Assembly (NCBI RefSeq): GCF_001042905.1
Contig: NZ_JYLB01000003.1
Span: 496,001 to 560,000 of the forward strand
Direction: 5' to 3'
Length of the DNA: 64,000 bases
Source: Pseudomonas lini
GTDB taxonomy: Bacteria; Pseudomonadota; Gammaproteobacteria; Pseudomonadales; Pseudomonadaceae
The notes below the pieces were generated by a model. It had not been told where the DNA came from, did no database searches, and saw only the letters and a list, made by a program, of their open reading frames with translations. Positions 55,507 to 64,000 of this stretch are shown piece after piece. Every line of letters begins with the position of its first letter. Positions within the stretch are counted from its first letter, which is position 1. A program made the translations under genes and the position numbers.

Positions 55507-58500
55507 ATGTTCTCATTCAATCACTGGATCGAAGTACTGGAAGCCAATGCCCAGCACTTCCCGCAGCGTGCTGCCCTGCACTTCTTGCCGGACGGCGTCG
55601 AGATCGGCGAAACCCTGACCTTTGCCCAATTGCACGAGCAGTCCCGATCTCTGGCGGCGGCGTTGCAATCGCGCTATGCGCCGGGCGATCGCGTGTTGTT
55701 GATGCTGCCCAGCAGCCTCGACTATGCCCGCGCGTTCTGCGCTTGTTTATATGCCGGCCTGATCGCCGTGCCGTTGTTCCCGCCACCGTCGCGCAAACCG
55801 CGCCACCTGGACCGGGTACGCAAAGTGGTGGTGGATGCTGAACCAGCGCTTATCCTCGCGCCTGCGGATCATTGCCAGGGTTTGCTGGAATTGGTGGAAA
55901 ACCAGGTCGATGTACTGACGGTCCAGGACCTGGGCATGCCGCCGGCCAGCCAGTGGACACGCCCGAACGTCGACGGCGCGACCGTGGCATTCCTGCAATA
56001 CACCTCGGGTTCCACCGGCACGCCCAAAGGCGTTGAAGTACGCCAGCGCAACCTGATCGCCAACGTCGAACTGATGCGCCAGGCCTACGGTTTCGATGAG
56101 CATGGCGGCATGGTCAACTGGCTGCCGCTGTACCACGACATGGGTCTGATCGGCGGTATGCTGGCCCCGCTTTACAGCGGCATGCCTTGCTACTTGATGG
56201 CTTCACAGACCTTCGTCAACGCGCCGTCGACCTGGCTGCAGGCGTTGAGCCGCTACCGCGCCACCGCCAGTTTCGCCCCCAATTTCGCCTATGCCCTGTG
56301 CAACCGGGTGGTCAGCGACAACCTCATCGCACAGCTCGACTTGAGCGCCTGGCAACACGCAATCAACGGTGCCGAACCGATCCACCCCGGCACCCTCGAA
56401 GCCTTCGCCCAGCGCTTTGCCGCTTGCGGTCTCAACCCTCTGGCAATCAGCCCCGGTTACGGTCAGGCCGAAGCGACGCTGTGTGTCAGTGCCACGCCGG
56501 CCGACGCTTTGCCAGTAGTGTTGCGCCTGGACAAAGCCGTGCTGGAAACCGGTCGCGTGGCGTTGGCGGCCACCGATGCCGCCGCCGTGGAGTTCGTCGC
56601 CTGCGGTTATCCCCAAGCGCTGCACAACATTGCCATCGCCGACCCGCAGAGCCATGAGCGCTGTGCCGCCGATCGCATCGGCGAAGTCTGGCTGAGAGGC
56701 CCGAGCAACGCCGAAGCCTATTGGAAAAACCCCGAAGCCAGCCGCGAAGCCTTTGAGGCGCGCATTGTCGGCGAACCCGGCAATTACCTGCGCTCCGGCG
56801 ACCTGGGTTTCATGCACGAAGGTCAGGTGGTGATCTGCGGGCGGCTCAAGGACTTGCTGATTCTCAATGGGCGCAACCTGTACCCCCACGACATCGAATT
56901 CGCCATTACCGATGCCGAGTCGGGCATTCGCACCGGACGTATCGCCGCGTTCTCGGAGATGGACCCCACACTTGGCCGCGAGAAACTGGTGATCGTCGCC
57001 GAGCCGCAACGCAAGTTCGTCGACCCGGCGCATCACCCCGCGCTGTTTGCGTCGATGCAAAACGCCGTGCGCGAAGCCGCCGACTGCGGTATCGATCAGA
57101 TCGTACTGGTGGAAGCCGGCACCATCCCGATGACCACCAGCGGCAAGATCGCCCGTCAGGGCGCGCGCAAACAACTGGCTGCGGGCACCTTGAGCATCAT
57201 CGCCCAGAGCGGTGGGCAAATCACCTCAAACAGCGAAACCATTGACCTCGTTCAACTGAAGCATTGCGTGGAGAATACGCCGCAACTCGCACAGCCCGCG
57301 TGCCGCCAATGGCTTGAGCAAACCCTGCACGAGGTCAATCCGTACCTCGCGGCAGACTTCGAGCTCAGCCTGATCGGCCTCGGCCTGGACTCCATCAGCG
57401 TGGCCGATTTTGCCGCTCGCCTGTACAAGGATCTGGGCTGGAGCCTTGACACCCAATGCCTGTTCGGCGAACAAACCCTGGCGCAATGGGCGCTGGCCTT
57501 GCAGGTTTTCCTGAGCGAACCATCGCCAGCGACCAGCACATCGACCGCGCGTGCGAGCGTCAGCCAAAGTCGTCAATCATTCGCGCAAAGTCGCCTGTGG
57601 TTCTTGCGCCAACTGAACCCGGACGATACCCGGCACAACCTGGTGTTGCACCTGCGCCTGCAAGGTCCGCTCGACATCGAAACCCTGGCGCTACGCCTGA
57701 ACACCCTCGTCAACCGCCATAGCGTGTTGCGCACGGTGTATCGCGATGGTGTCGATGGCCCGCAGCAAGAGGTCTTGCCGGCCACCGCCGTGCCGCTGAC
57801 CTGGCACGATTGGCGTGATCAGAGCGAGGCACAGCAACAGCAAAACCTCAGCGACTGCCTGGCCAACGAACACACCACGCCGGTTGAACTCGAGACCGGA
57901 CCGCTGCTGCGCGCGCAACTGCTCAGCCGTCACGATGACCAGCATGACCTGCTCCTGACCCTGCACCACATCGCTTTTGACGGACGCTCGGCGCAAGTGT
58001 TGCTGGCGGAACTGGCAGGCACCACCGACGCCGAATTGCCGGTGCAGTACCTGGATTTCGCCCAATGGGAAGCCACGCACTGGAGCGAACAGCGGATCGC
58101 CACGGAGCAAGGCTTCTGGCGTGAGCATCTGGCAAACAGGCCGCAAACCCTCGAACTGGGTGGCCGTGGTCAGACTCACGGTGAGCACAGTCTGAACTTC
58201 ACGGTGCCCCAGGCAACCTGCGAACACCTTGCAGCAATGGCACGCGAGCAAGGCATGACCCTGTTCATGCTGCTTTTGGCCAGCTATCAGTTGGTACTCA
58301 AGCAACTCGGCGGGCAGCAACAGTTTCTGTTGGGCACCGATGTCAGCGGCCGTCCGCTGGCGGAACACAACGACGTCATCGGCTTCTTCGTCAACCAGCT
58401 GACCCTGCGCTGTGACCTGAACGGCGAACCGACACTGGCCGGTTTCCTTGAACGGGTGCGCGATGAGGCGCGACTGGCTTACGCCCACCAAGGCCTGCCT

Positions 58501-58935
58501 TTCGATCTGGTGGTGTCGGCGCTGGCGCCGGAGCGCCGCCCGGGTCACTCGCCACTGTTCCAGGTCAAGCTCAACTATCAACCGTCCCGGGTAACCCCAA
58601 CCGATATCGCCGGTGCGCACATGACCGCGCTGGACGTGGCGCAGGCGCCGGGGGATTTCCACCTGGTGCTCGATCTGGTGCACGGCGCCGAAGGCATCGA
58701 CGCGACCCTCAAGTACCGCGGCGAATACTTCGATCAGGATCGCGCCCTGCGCCTGCAACACCTGTGGACCTACCTGCTGGGCGAGATCCAGAACGTGCTG
58801 GCCGAACCGCTTTCAGCACTGGCCGAACGGCTGGGCACCCGGGATCAGGCTTTCCAGCGTGAACGCCAACAGTCCCAAGCCCTGGCCGGTCGCAGCCAGA
58901 TGAAGCAAACCAAACGTCGCTCATTGTCCCTTTAA
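55507..58935 (+). CDS. NRPS starter protein: FAAL - carrier - condensation
   Basis: 1142 aa from ATG 55507 (a GTG at 55495 overlapping the previous stop is possible). Residues ~1-570 are a fatty-acyl-AMP ligase: 'LQYTSGSTGTPKGVEV' (~160) and the FAAL phrase 'WLPLYHDMGLIGGMLAPLY'. A carrier domain has 'LIGLGLDSIS' (Ser629). Residues ~680-1110 are a condensation domain with intact 'LHHIAFDG' (~820). This architecture loads a fatty acid and joins it to the first amino acid, as in lipopeptide siderophores. The C-terminal 30 residues are basic and may dock with the next NRPS. Confidence 0.85.
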   Translation: MFSFNHWIEVLEANAQHFPQRAALHFLPDGVEIGETLTFAQLHEQSRSLAAALQSRYAPGDRVLLMLPSSLDYARAFCACLYAGLIAVPLFPPPSRKPRHLDRVRKVVVDAEPALILAPADHCQGLLELVENQVDVLTVQDLGMPPASQWTRPNVDGATVAFLQYTSGSTGTPKGVEVRQRNLIANVELMRQAYGFDEHGGMVNWLPLYHDMGLIGGMLAPLYSGMPCYLMASQTFVNAPSTWLQALSRYRATASFAPNFAYALCNRVVSDNLIAQLDLSAWQHAINGAEPIHPGTLEAFAQRFAACGLNPLAISPGYGQAEATLCVSATPADALPVVLRLDKAVLETGRVALAATDAAAVEFVACGYPQALHNIAIADPQSHERCAADRIGEVWLRGPSNAEAYWKNPEASREAFEARIVGEPGNYLRSGDLGFMHEGQVVICGRLKDLLILNGRNLYPHDIEFAITDAESGIRTGRIAAFSEMDPTLGREKLVIVAEPQRKFVDPAHHPALFASMQNAVREAADCGIDQIVLVEAGTIPMTTSGKIARQGARKQLAAGTLSIIAQSGGQITSNSETIDLVQLKHCVENTPQLAQPACRQWLEQTLHEVNPYLAADFELSLIGLGLDSISVADFAARLYKDLGWSLDTQCLFGEQTLAQWALALQVFLSEPSPATSTSTARASVSQSRQSFAQSRLWFLRQLNPDDTRHNLVLHLRLQGPLDIETLALRLNTLVNRHSVLRTVYRDGVDGPQQEVLPATAVPLTWHDWRDQSEAQQQQNLSDCLANEHTTPVELETGPLLRAQLLSRHDDQHDLLLTLHHIAFDGRSAQVLLAELAGTTDAELPVQYLDFAQWEATHWSEQRIATEQGFWREHLANRPQTLELGGRGQTHGEHSLNFTVPQATCEHLAAMAREQGMTLFMLLLASYQLVLKQLGGQQQFLLGTDVSGRPLAEHNDVIGFFVNQLTLRCDLNGEPTLAGFLERVRDEARLAYAHQGLPFDLVVSALAPERRPGHSPLFQVKLNYQPSRVTPTDIAGAHMTALDVAQAPGDFHLVLDLVHGAEGIDATLKYRGEYFDQDRALRLQHLWTYLLGEIQNVLAEPLSALAERLGTRDQAFQRERQQSQALAGRSQMKQTKRRSLSL

Positions 58936-58966
58936 CCCAGATCCATTAACCCAGTTGGATGCCTTT

Positions 58967-60013
58967 ATGTCTATCGTGCCCCCATCGTCTCGTGCCCTTG
59001 GCGCCGTACGCCGCAAAGCCATGAACGTCTCGGAACAGCAACTGGTCAGCGAGCGTCTGCTAAGCCCGGACCACGCCTTGCCGCTGGTGATCGAGCCGGC
59101 GGTCAGCGGCGTCGATCTGGTCGCCTGGGCAACTGGTGAACGCGAGTCTCTGGAGAAAAAACTGCTGCAATACGGCGCCCTGCTGTTTCGCGGGTTCTCG
59201 GTGCTGTCCGTGGAGCAATTCGACCAGGTCATCGCCGCCCTCTCCCCCGGCGCGCTGGAATACATGTTCCGCGCCTCGCCGCGCACTCGGGTCGGCGGCA
59301 ACATCTACACCTCGACCGACTACCCGGCCGACCAGATGATTTTCCCGCACAACGAACATTCCTATTCGCCGCGCTTCCCGCTGCGGCTGTTCTTCTACTG
59401 CCACATCCCATCCGAGACCGGCGGCGAAACTCCCATCGGCTCGACCCGTGCCGTAAAGGCGAACATCAGCCCCGAAATCGAAGCACGGTTCCGCGAAAAA
59501 GGCGTGCTGTACGTGCGCAATTACGGCGACGGTTTTGGCCTGTCGTGGCAGGCCGTGTTCCAGTCCGAAGACCGTAGCGAAGTGGAAGCCTACTGCGCCA
59601 GCGTCGGCATCGAAGTGGAATGGAAAGAAAACAACCGCCTGCGTACCCGCCAGCGCGGGCCGGCGGTGGTGCGGCATCCGCGTACCGGTGAAGAAGTCTG
59701 GTTCAACCACGCCACCTTCTTCCACATCAGCACCTTGCCCCCGGCGATCCGCGATTCGCTGCAAAGCAACTTCAACGACCTCGACCTGCCTACCAACACT
59801 TTTTATGGCGACGGCGAACCGATCGAACCGCAAGTACTGGAGTCGCTGCGAGCGGCCTACCTCGACTCGCTGGTGCGGTTCAGCTGGCAGCAGGGCGACG
59901 TGTTGTTCATCGACAACATGCTCGCGGTACACGGTCGCGAGCCCTTCACCGGCAAGCGCGCAATCATGACCGGCATGGCCGAAGCCCTGCTGCAAAGCGA
60001 CGTCGCCGTCTGA
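58967..60013 (+). CDS. SyrP-like TauD-family amino-acid beta-hydroxylase, copy 2
   Basis: 348 aa, paralogous to the protein at 54521-55498 over its whole length. H-x-E in 'MIFPHNEHSYS', distal His in 'FIDNMLAVHGREPF'. Shared phrases 'SETGGETPIGSTR' and 'VLYVRNYGDGF'. It lies directly ahead of an NRPS with a degenerate condensation (interface-like) domain and a histidine-like A code, so it is the better candidate for the histidine beta-hydroxylase. Confidence 0.8.
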   Translation: MSIVPPSSRALGAVRRKAMNVSEQQLVSERLLSPDHALPLVIEPAVSGVDLVAWATGERESLEKKLLQYGALLFRGFSVLSVEQFDQVIAALSPGALEYMFRASPRTRVGGNIYTSTDYPADQMIFPHNEHSYSPRFPLRLFFYCHIPSETGGETPIGSTRAVKANISPEIEARFREKGVLYVRNYGDGFGLSWQAVFQSEDRSEVEAYCASVGIEVEWKENNRLRTRQRGPAVVRHPRTGEEVWFNHATFFHISTLPPAIRDSLQSNFNDLDLPTNTFYGDGEPIEPQVLESLRAAYLDSLVRFSWQQGDVLFIDNMLAVHGREPFTGKRAIMTGMAEALLQSDVAV

Positions 60014-60124
60014 CTTTCAAAGGGCATATCAGCTGTTCGCAAGGGGCTCACCTGACAACCGGTCAGCGAGACTCGGCGCTTCTGCCGTGGCCCAGATTCA
60101 AGCCCATTTTTAGTCGAGTTGAAC

Positions 60125-63100
60125 ATGAGCGGACTTCAAGGTTTTCGTATATCGCCGCAACAGGCATCTGTGTACCCCCACATCAACGGCGCGATCGAAC
60201 ACCCGTTCAGTTGCCATTTGCAATGGTCGCTGTCCCGGCCGGTGGATCTTGATGCGCTGAACAGTCGTCTGCTGGCGCTGATGGCCGACAGTGAAATCCT
60301 GCGCACGCGCCTGATGCCGGTGCCAGGTTTGCGCCACCCGGTACAGGTGATTGACGAAACCTGCGCCCTGCCGATGACCGTGCAGGATTTGCGTCAGCAT
60401 AGCCCCGCTGAGCAGGACATCCTGCTGAGCGATCTTGCTGCACAGGCCCGCGACTGGACCCACCCGCTCGCCGTGACGTTGGTGCGACTGTCGGACGAAC
60501 AGTCGGTGCTGGATCTGGCCGCTGTCAGCAGCCACTTCGACCTCGCCAGCCTGAAACTGCTGGCCGCTGCGCTGCTGCAAGACGCCACCCCGGATCTGTC
60601 CGAAGCGCTGCAATATGCCGACTACGCCGAGTGGCGCTGGAGCCTGACAGAAGACGAGCCGGACCATCCCGGCGTGATCTTCTGGAAACCACTGAGCGAA
60701 ACCGAACAGCCGGCCTTGCAGCTGTCGCTTGAATCCAGCAGCGGCAATGTGTTTGCGCCGGCACGGGTGGATCTGGCATTGCCCGCCGATCTCGCCCGCC
60801 ACCCGGCCCTGACCTCGAGCCTGATGCTGACAGCCTGGGCCGCCGTACTCGGACGCTTGGCCGGTCAGCAGCAAGTCCCGATCACGCTGATCCACGAAAG
60901 CCGCGGCCCGGAACTGGAAAGCGCCTTGGGTTTGTTCGAACAGTGCCTGCCGGTGCGCATCGATCTGGATGCCCAGGCGACGCTGCTGGAGCAAAGCCAA
61001 CACGTCGGCGCTTTGATCGAGCGAACCGTCGGCTGGCAGGACTATTACACCCAGGACCTGAATGGCGGTTACGCCTTTGCCTGGCGTTCGGGTGATGCCC
61101 GGGAACGTTATGCCAGCGCTGTAATGAACCCGGTGAAGGCCTGTCTGAACGTACGCCAATTGCCCGACAGCCTGCACGCGCAGGTGGTTTACGACCGCCA
61201 TACATTAAGCGCCGAAGCGGCGGCCTGCCTCGCCGAGCAATGGCTGCAACTGCTGCTGGGCGCGCTGGCCGATCCGCAGCAAGCCTGGGCTCAGTTGCCG
61301 CTGAGCGGACCGCTTCAAACGCAGGTTATCGACGCCCGACCGAGCCTGCCGCTGATCGAACCCGTGAGTCTGGTCGAGCTGATCGCCCGTCAAGTTCAAC
61401 GACAGCCTAACGCCATCGCCCTCAGCGACAAGGACGGCGACCTGAGTTACGCCCGCCTCGATGCCTGCGCGACTCATCTGGCCCATCAATTGGTGGCGGC
61501 CGGCATCGGCCCAGGCGTGCCCGTGGGCATTCTGTTCACCCGCAGCAATGCCGCCATCGTCGCCATGCTCGCGGTGTTGAAGGCCGGTGGCGCTTACGTG
61601 CCGGTTGATCCGACCTACCCGGCGGATCGCCGCGCCTACATGCTCGCCGACAGCGCCATTGCGCACATCGTGGTCAGCGCCGAACTCGCCGACAGCGTGC
61701 CCGACACTCTGCAACGCTTCGTGCTCGATGACCTGAAGGTGACGAACGCCAGCGACCTGCCGCCACTGCCGATGCCCGACGCGGACGACCTGGCGTATCT
61801 GATTTACACCTCCGGTTCCACTGGCGCACCGAAAGCCGTGGAAATCAGCCACGGCGCGTTGAGCTTCTCGACCCAAGTGCGCATGGCCTCCTATGAGACG
61901 CCGGTGCGCGCCTACCTGCTGTTGTCGTCGTTTGCCTTCGACAGTTCGGTCGCCGGGATTTTCTGGACGCTGGCCCAAGGCGGACGCCTGGTATTGCCGG
62001 CTACAGGCGAAGAACTGGAAATGGCCCGTCTGGCGCAGTTGATTGCCCAGCATCGGGTCAGCCACGGTCTGTCGCTGCCCTCGCTCTATCAAGCCCTGCT
62101 CGACCAACTGCAACGCGCCGAAAGTGCCGACAGCCTCGAGTGCTGGATTGTTGCCGGTGAAGCCTGCCCGCCTTCGTTGATCGCCCAGCACAGCAAGACC
62201 TTGCCGCGCGCCCGACTGGTGAACGAATACGGCCCCACCGAAGCCACGGTCTGGGCCACCTATGAAGTGCTGGACCCGAGCCGGGCGCTAAGCATCGGAC
62301 GCCCGATTGCCGGCATGGACCTGCGCGTACTGAACGAACACGGCATCGCCAGCGGCATCGGTGAGCCGGGGGAAATTGTTCTCGCCGGCCCGACCCTGGC
62401 CCGCGGTTATCGCAACAAACCCGAAGAAACCGCCAAAGCCTTCGTCACTCTCGCCGATGGCACCCGCGCCTACCGCACCGGCGACCTGGCCTGCTGGCTG
62501 GCGGACGGACGCCTGGCATTCCTCGGTCGCAAGGACCACCAGGTCAAGTTACGCGGCTACCGCATCGAACTCGGCGAAATCGAACGTCAACTGTGCAGCC
62601 ACAGCGACGTGCGCGAAGCCGCGGTGATCGTGCAAGAACACGCCGCCGGCAAGCGTCTGCTGGCTTACGTCGTGGCGGCTCATGGTTATGCGCCGGACTC
62701 GGAAGCGATCAAGCGTTTCCTCGGCGAACGCCTGCCCTCGTACATGGTGCCGGCCCGGGTGCTGACCCTGGCGACTTTCCCGCGCACCCCCAATGGCAAG
62801 CTCGACACCCGTCAGTTGCCCGACCCGGACCAGTTCGACGAAGGCGCCCACGTGGCACCGCGCAACGCGATGGAAACCACCCTGCAAGCGATCATCGCCA
62901 AGGTCTTGAAGCTGTCGACCGTGAGCGTCACCGAGAACTTTTTCGCCATTGGCGGCGACTCGATCCTGAGCCTGCAAGTGGTGGCCCAGGCCCACGAGCA
63001 AGGCATTGCGCTCTCGGCCAAACACGTGTTCGAGCGCCAGACCATCGCTGCCATGGCCGAAGTCGCTCAGCCGCTGGCCGCCGACAGCGCGCAACCGCAA

Positions 63101-63187
63101 GCCCAGAGCACCGAGTTCAGCGCCTCGGGTCTGTCCGATGACGAGATGCAGGCGCTGATGGCCGAACTCGACGAGAACGAATTTTGA
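60125..63187 (+). CDS. NRPS: interface-like condensation - adenylation - carrier (predicted His)
   Basis: 1020 aa. Residues ~5-410 are condensation-like, but the HHxxxDG active-site motif is replaced by 'SSHFDLAS', so it cannot catalyse in the normal way; it resembles the 'interface' domains that recruit beta-hydroxylases. Adenylation ~420-920 has 'LIYTSGSTGAPKAVEI' and 'NEYGPTEATVWATY'. By alignment with GrsA the specificity residues read D-S-A-S-I-A-E-V-W-K, close to the histidine code D-S-E-L-T-A-E-V-C-K recalled for bacitracin synthetase. Carrier 'IGGDSILSLQVV' near 945. ATG 60125 chosen over TTG 60119. Confidence 0.85.
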   Translation: MSGLQGFRISPQQASVYPHINGAIEHPFSCHLQWSLSRPVDLDALNSRLLALMADSEILRTRLMPVPGLRHPVQVIDETCALPMTVQDLRQHSPAEQDILLSDLAAQARDWTHPLAVTLVRLSDEQSVLDLAAVSSHFDLASLKLLAAALLQDATPDLSEALQYADYAEWRWSLTEDEPDHPGVIFWKPLSETEQPALQLSLESSSGNVFAPARVDLALPADLARHPALTSSLMLTAWAAVLGRLAGQQQVPITLIHESRGPELESALGLFEQCLPVRIDLDAQATLLEQSQHVGALIERTVGWQDYYTQDLNGGYAFAWRSGDARERYASAVMNPVKACLNVRQLPDSLHAQVVYDRHTLSAEAAACLAEQWLQLLLGALADPQQAWAQLPLSGPLQTQVIDARPSLPLIEPVSLVELIARQVQRQPNAIALSDKDGDLSYARLDACATHLAHQLVAAGIGPGVPVGILFTRSNAAIVAMLAVLKAGGAYVPVDPTYPADRRAYMLADSAIAHIVVSAELADSVPDTLQRFVLDDLKVTNASDLPPLPMPDADDLAYLIYTSGSTGAPKAVEISHGALSFSTQVRMASYETPVRAYLLLSSFAFDSSVAGIFWTLAQGGRLVLPATGEELEMARLAQLIAQHRVSHGLSLPSLYQALLDQLQRAESADSLECWIVAGEACPPSLIAQHSKTLPRARLVNEYGPTEATVWATYEVLDPSRALSIGRPIAGMDLRVLNEHGIASGIGEPGEIVLAGPTLARGYRNKPEETAKAFVTLADGTRAYRTGDLACWLADGRLAFLGRKDHQVKLRGYRIELGEIERQLCSHSDVREAAVIVQEHAAGKRLLAYVVAAHGYAPDSEAIKRFLGERLPSYMVPARVLTLATFPRTPNGKLDTRQLPDPDQFDEGAHVAPRNAMETTLQAIIAKVLKLSTVSVTENFFAIGGDSILSLQVVAQAHEQGIALSAKHVFERQTIAAMAEVAQPLAADSAQPQAQSTEFSASGLSDDEMQALMAELDENEF

Positions 63188-63239
63188 TCGGCCGCCCACT
63201 TCGCCGCGCCGTTGCCCCTTTTTTTGCAGGACGTTTTCA

Positions 63240-64000
63240 ATGACCACCGAAAAAACCACCAGCAATCCGATTGAAGACATCTACCCGCTGTCGCCGTTGC
63301 AACAGGGGATGCTGTTCCACTCCCTGCTGCACGAAGATTCCGGCGTGTACCTGATGCAGGATCGCTACCGCATCGGCGGGGCCATCGATGAAGTGGCGTT
63401 CCTTGAATCCTGGCGCCAGGTGGTGGCGCTGCACCCTTCCCTGCGCGCCAGTTTTCAGTGGAAAACCCAGAAGCAACCGGTGCAGGTGATCCATCGCGAG
63501 GTCAAGGTGCCGTTGGATACCCTAGACCTGCGCGGGCTCGCCCCGCACGAACAGGAAGCGCGGATCCGCACGTTGCTGGAAGACGAGCAGAAAGTCGGTT
63601 TCAACCTGTCGAAGCCGCCGCTGATTCGCTTCCGCCTGGTGCGATTGGCCGATGAATCCTACGAATTCATTCGCAGCTTTCACCATATCCTGATGGACGC
63701 CTGGTGCATTTCCCTGGTGACCGTGGACTTCCTCAAAGTCTACGAAGCGCTGTGCAACGACCGCACGCCTGAGCTCAAGAGCCCACGGCCGTTTCGCGAT
63801 TACATCCAATGGCTGCAACGCCAGGATGCGGGCAAGGCCGAGCAGTTCTGGCGCGGCCAGTTGCAAGGGCTCAATGCACCCACGCCACTGACCGTGGACA
63901 ACGGCGTAGCCCGTGACCGCTACACCGATGCGGTGCTGGTGGACGATCAGCTGATTCACCTGAACGAGCAGGAAACCCAGGCGCTGGCTGCATTCTGCCG
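63240..64000 (+). CDS. NRPS, 3'-truncated (N-terminal condensation domain)
   Basis: 253 codons visible, cut by the window end. Starts with 'IEDIYPLSPLQQGMLFHSLL' (C1 motif) and has intact 'FHHILMDAW' (HHxxxDxW, C3). It continues the assembly line after the histidine module; later modules (for diaminobutyrate etc.) lie outside. SD AGGA lies 8 nt before ATG. Confidence 0.85.
   Translation, partial: MTTEKTTSNPIEDIYPLSPLQQGMLFHSLLHEDSGVYLMQDRYRIGGAIDEVAFLESWRQVVALHPSLRASFQWKTQKQPVQVIHREVKVPLDTLDLRGLAPHEQEARIRTLLEDEQKVGFNLSKPPLIRFRLVRLADESYEFIRSFHHILMDAWCISLVTVDFLKVYEALCNDRTPELKSPRPFRDYIQWLQRQDAGKAEQFWRGQLQGLNAPTPLTVDNGVARDRYTDAVLVDDQLIHLNEQETQALAAFC

Overview
The window comes from a Pseudomonas of the P. 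fluorescens complex. This rests on the many Pseudomonas-type REP palindromes (GCGGGC-AA-GCCCGC core), the GC-rich codon use, the hydroxyproline (lhp-type) cluster, and a Fur-box-controlled lipopeptide-siderophore NRPS cluster. No tRNA, rRNA, CRISPR array, IS element or phage gene was seen.

Region 1 (1-19378), hydroxyproline catabolism. Three overlapping genes (1-2223) encode a heteromeric D-hydroxyproline dehydrogenase, followed by an AraC/PAS regulator. After an insert (3045-7400) come a polar amino-acid ABC importer, an aconitase-X cis-3-hydroxyproline dehydratase, a proline-racemase-family enzyme, a DapA-family deaminase, an MHS transporter, alpha-ketoglutarate-semialdehyde dehydrogenase and, on the minus strand, a pyrroline-2-carboxylate reductase. 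Together they can take trans-4-hydroxyproline to 2-oxoglutarate and cis-3-hydroxyproline to proline. A shared palindromic operator precedes the importer and deaminase genes.

Inside region 1 (3045-7400) lie a WG-repeat envelope protein and two tandem copies of a 119-aa DUF6124-like gene. Each copy follows a ~230-nt leader that looks like a bistable RNA switch. A middle segment can pair with an upstream or a downstream copy of the same two motifs, and the downstream copy contains the Shine-Dalgarno sequence. One motif pair differs between the copies with all three occurrences changed in concert. I rate this the most interesting signal in the window.

Region 2 (19496-32195): a minus-strand cluster of DUF1302 barrel, DUF1329 periplasmic protein, YCF48-like propeller, RND/MMPL transporter, acyl-CoA dehydrogenase and acyl-CoA ligase, with a small hydrolase and a divergent AraC regulator. 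It looks like a system for moving and activating a hydrophobic acid. Region 3 (32469-34738): a T6SS Tle1-like phospholipase effector with a DUF2931 lipoprotein, the likely immunity partner. Region 4 (34868-41261): two minus-strand catabolic groups, MFS/DsbA-like/Rieske/YeiH and BKACE/TauD dioxygenase/quinone oxidoreductase. Region 5 (41496-45783): a MocR regulator, a TIM-barrel isomerase, an MFS transporter and a small ORF.

Region 6 (45834-64000): siderophore locus. A Fur box at 54364-54382 separates the leftward TonB receptor and diaminobutyrate aminotransferase from rightward biosynthesis genes: SyrP-like hydroxylase, FAAL-T-C starter protein, a second hydroxylase, an NRPS with degenerate condensation (interface-like)-A-T domains and a histidine-like A-domain code, and a truncated next NRPS. 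An RND pump and a Fur-like short regulator follow. The architecture suggests a corrugatin-type acylated peptide siderophore with beta-hydroxy-histidine, diaminobutyrate and probably a second beta-hydroxylated residue.
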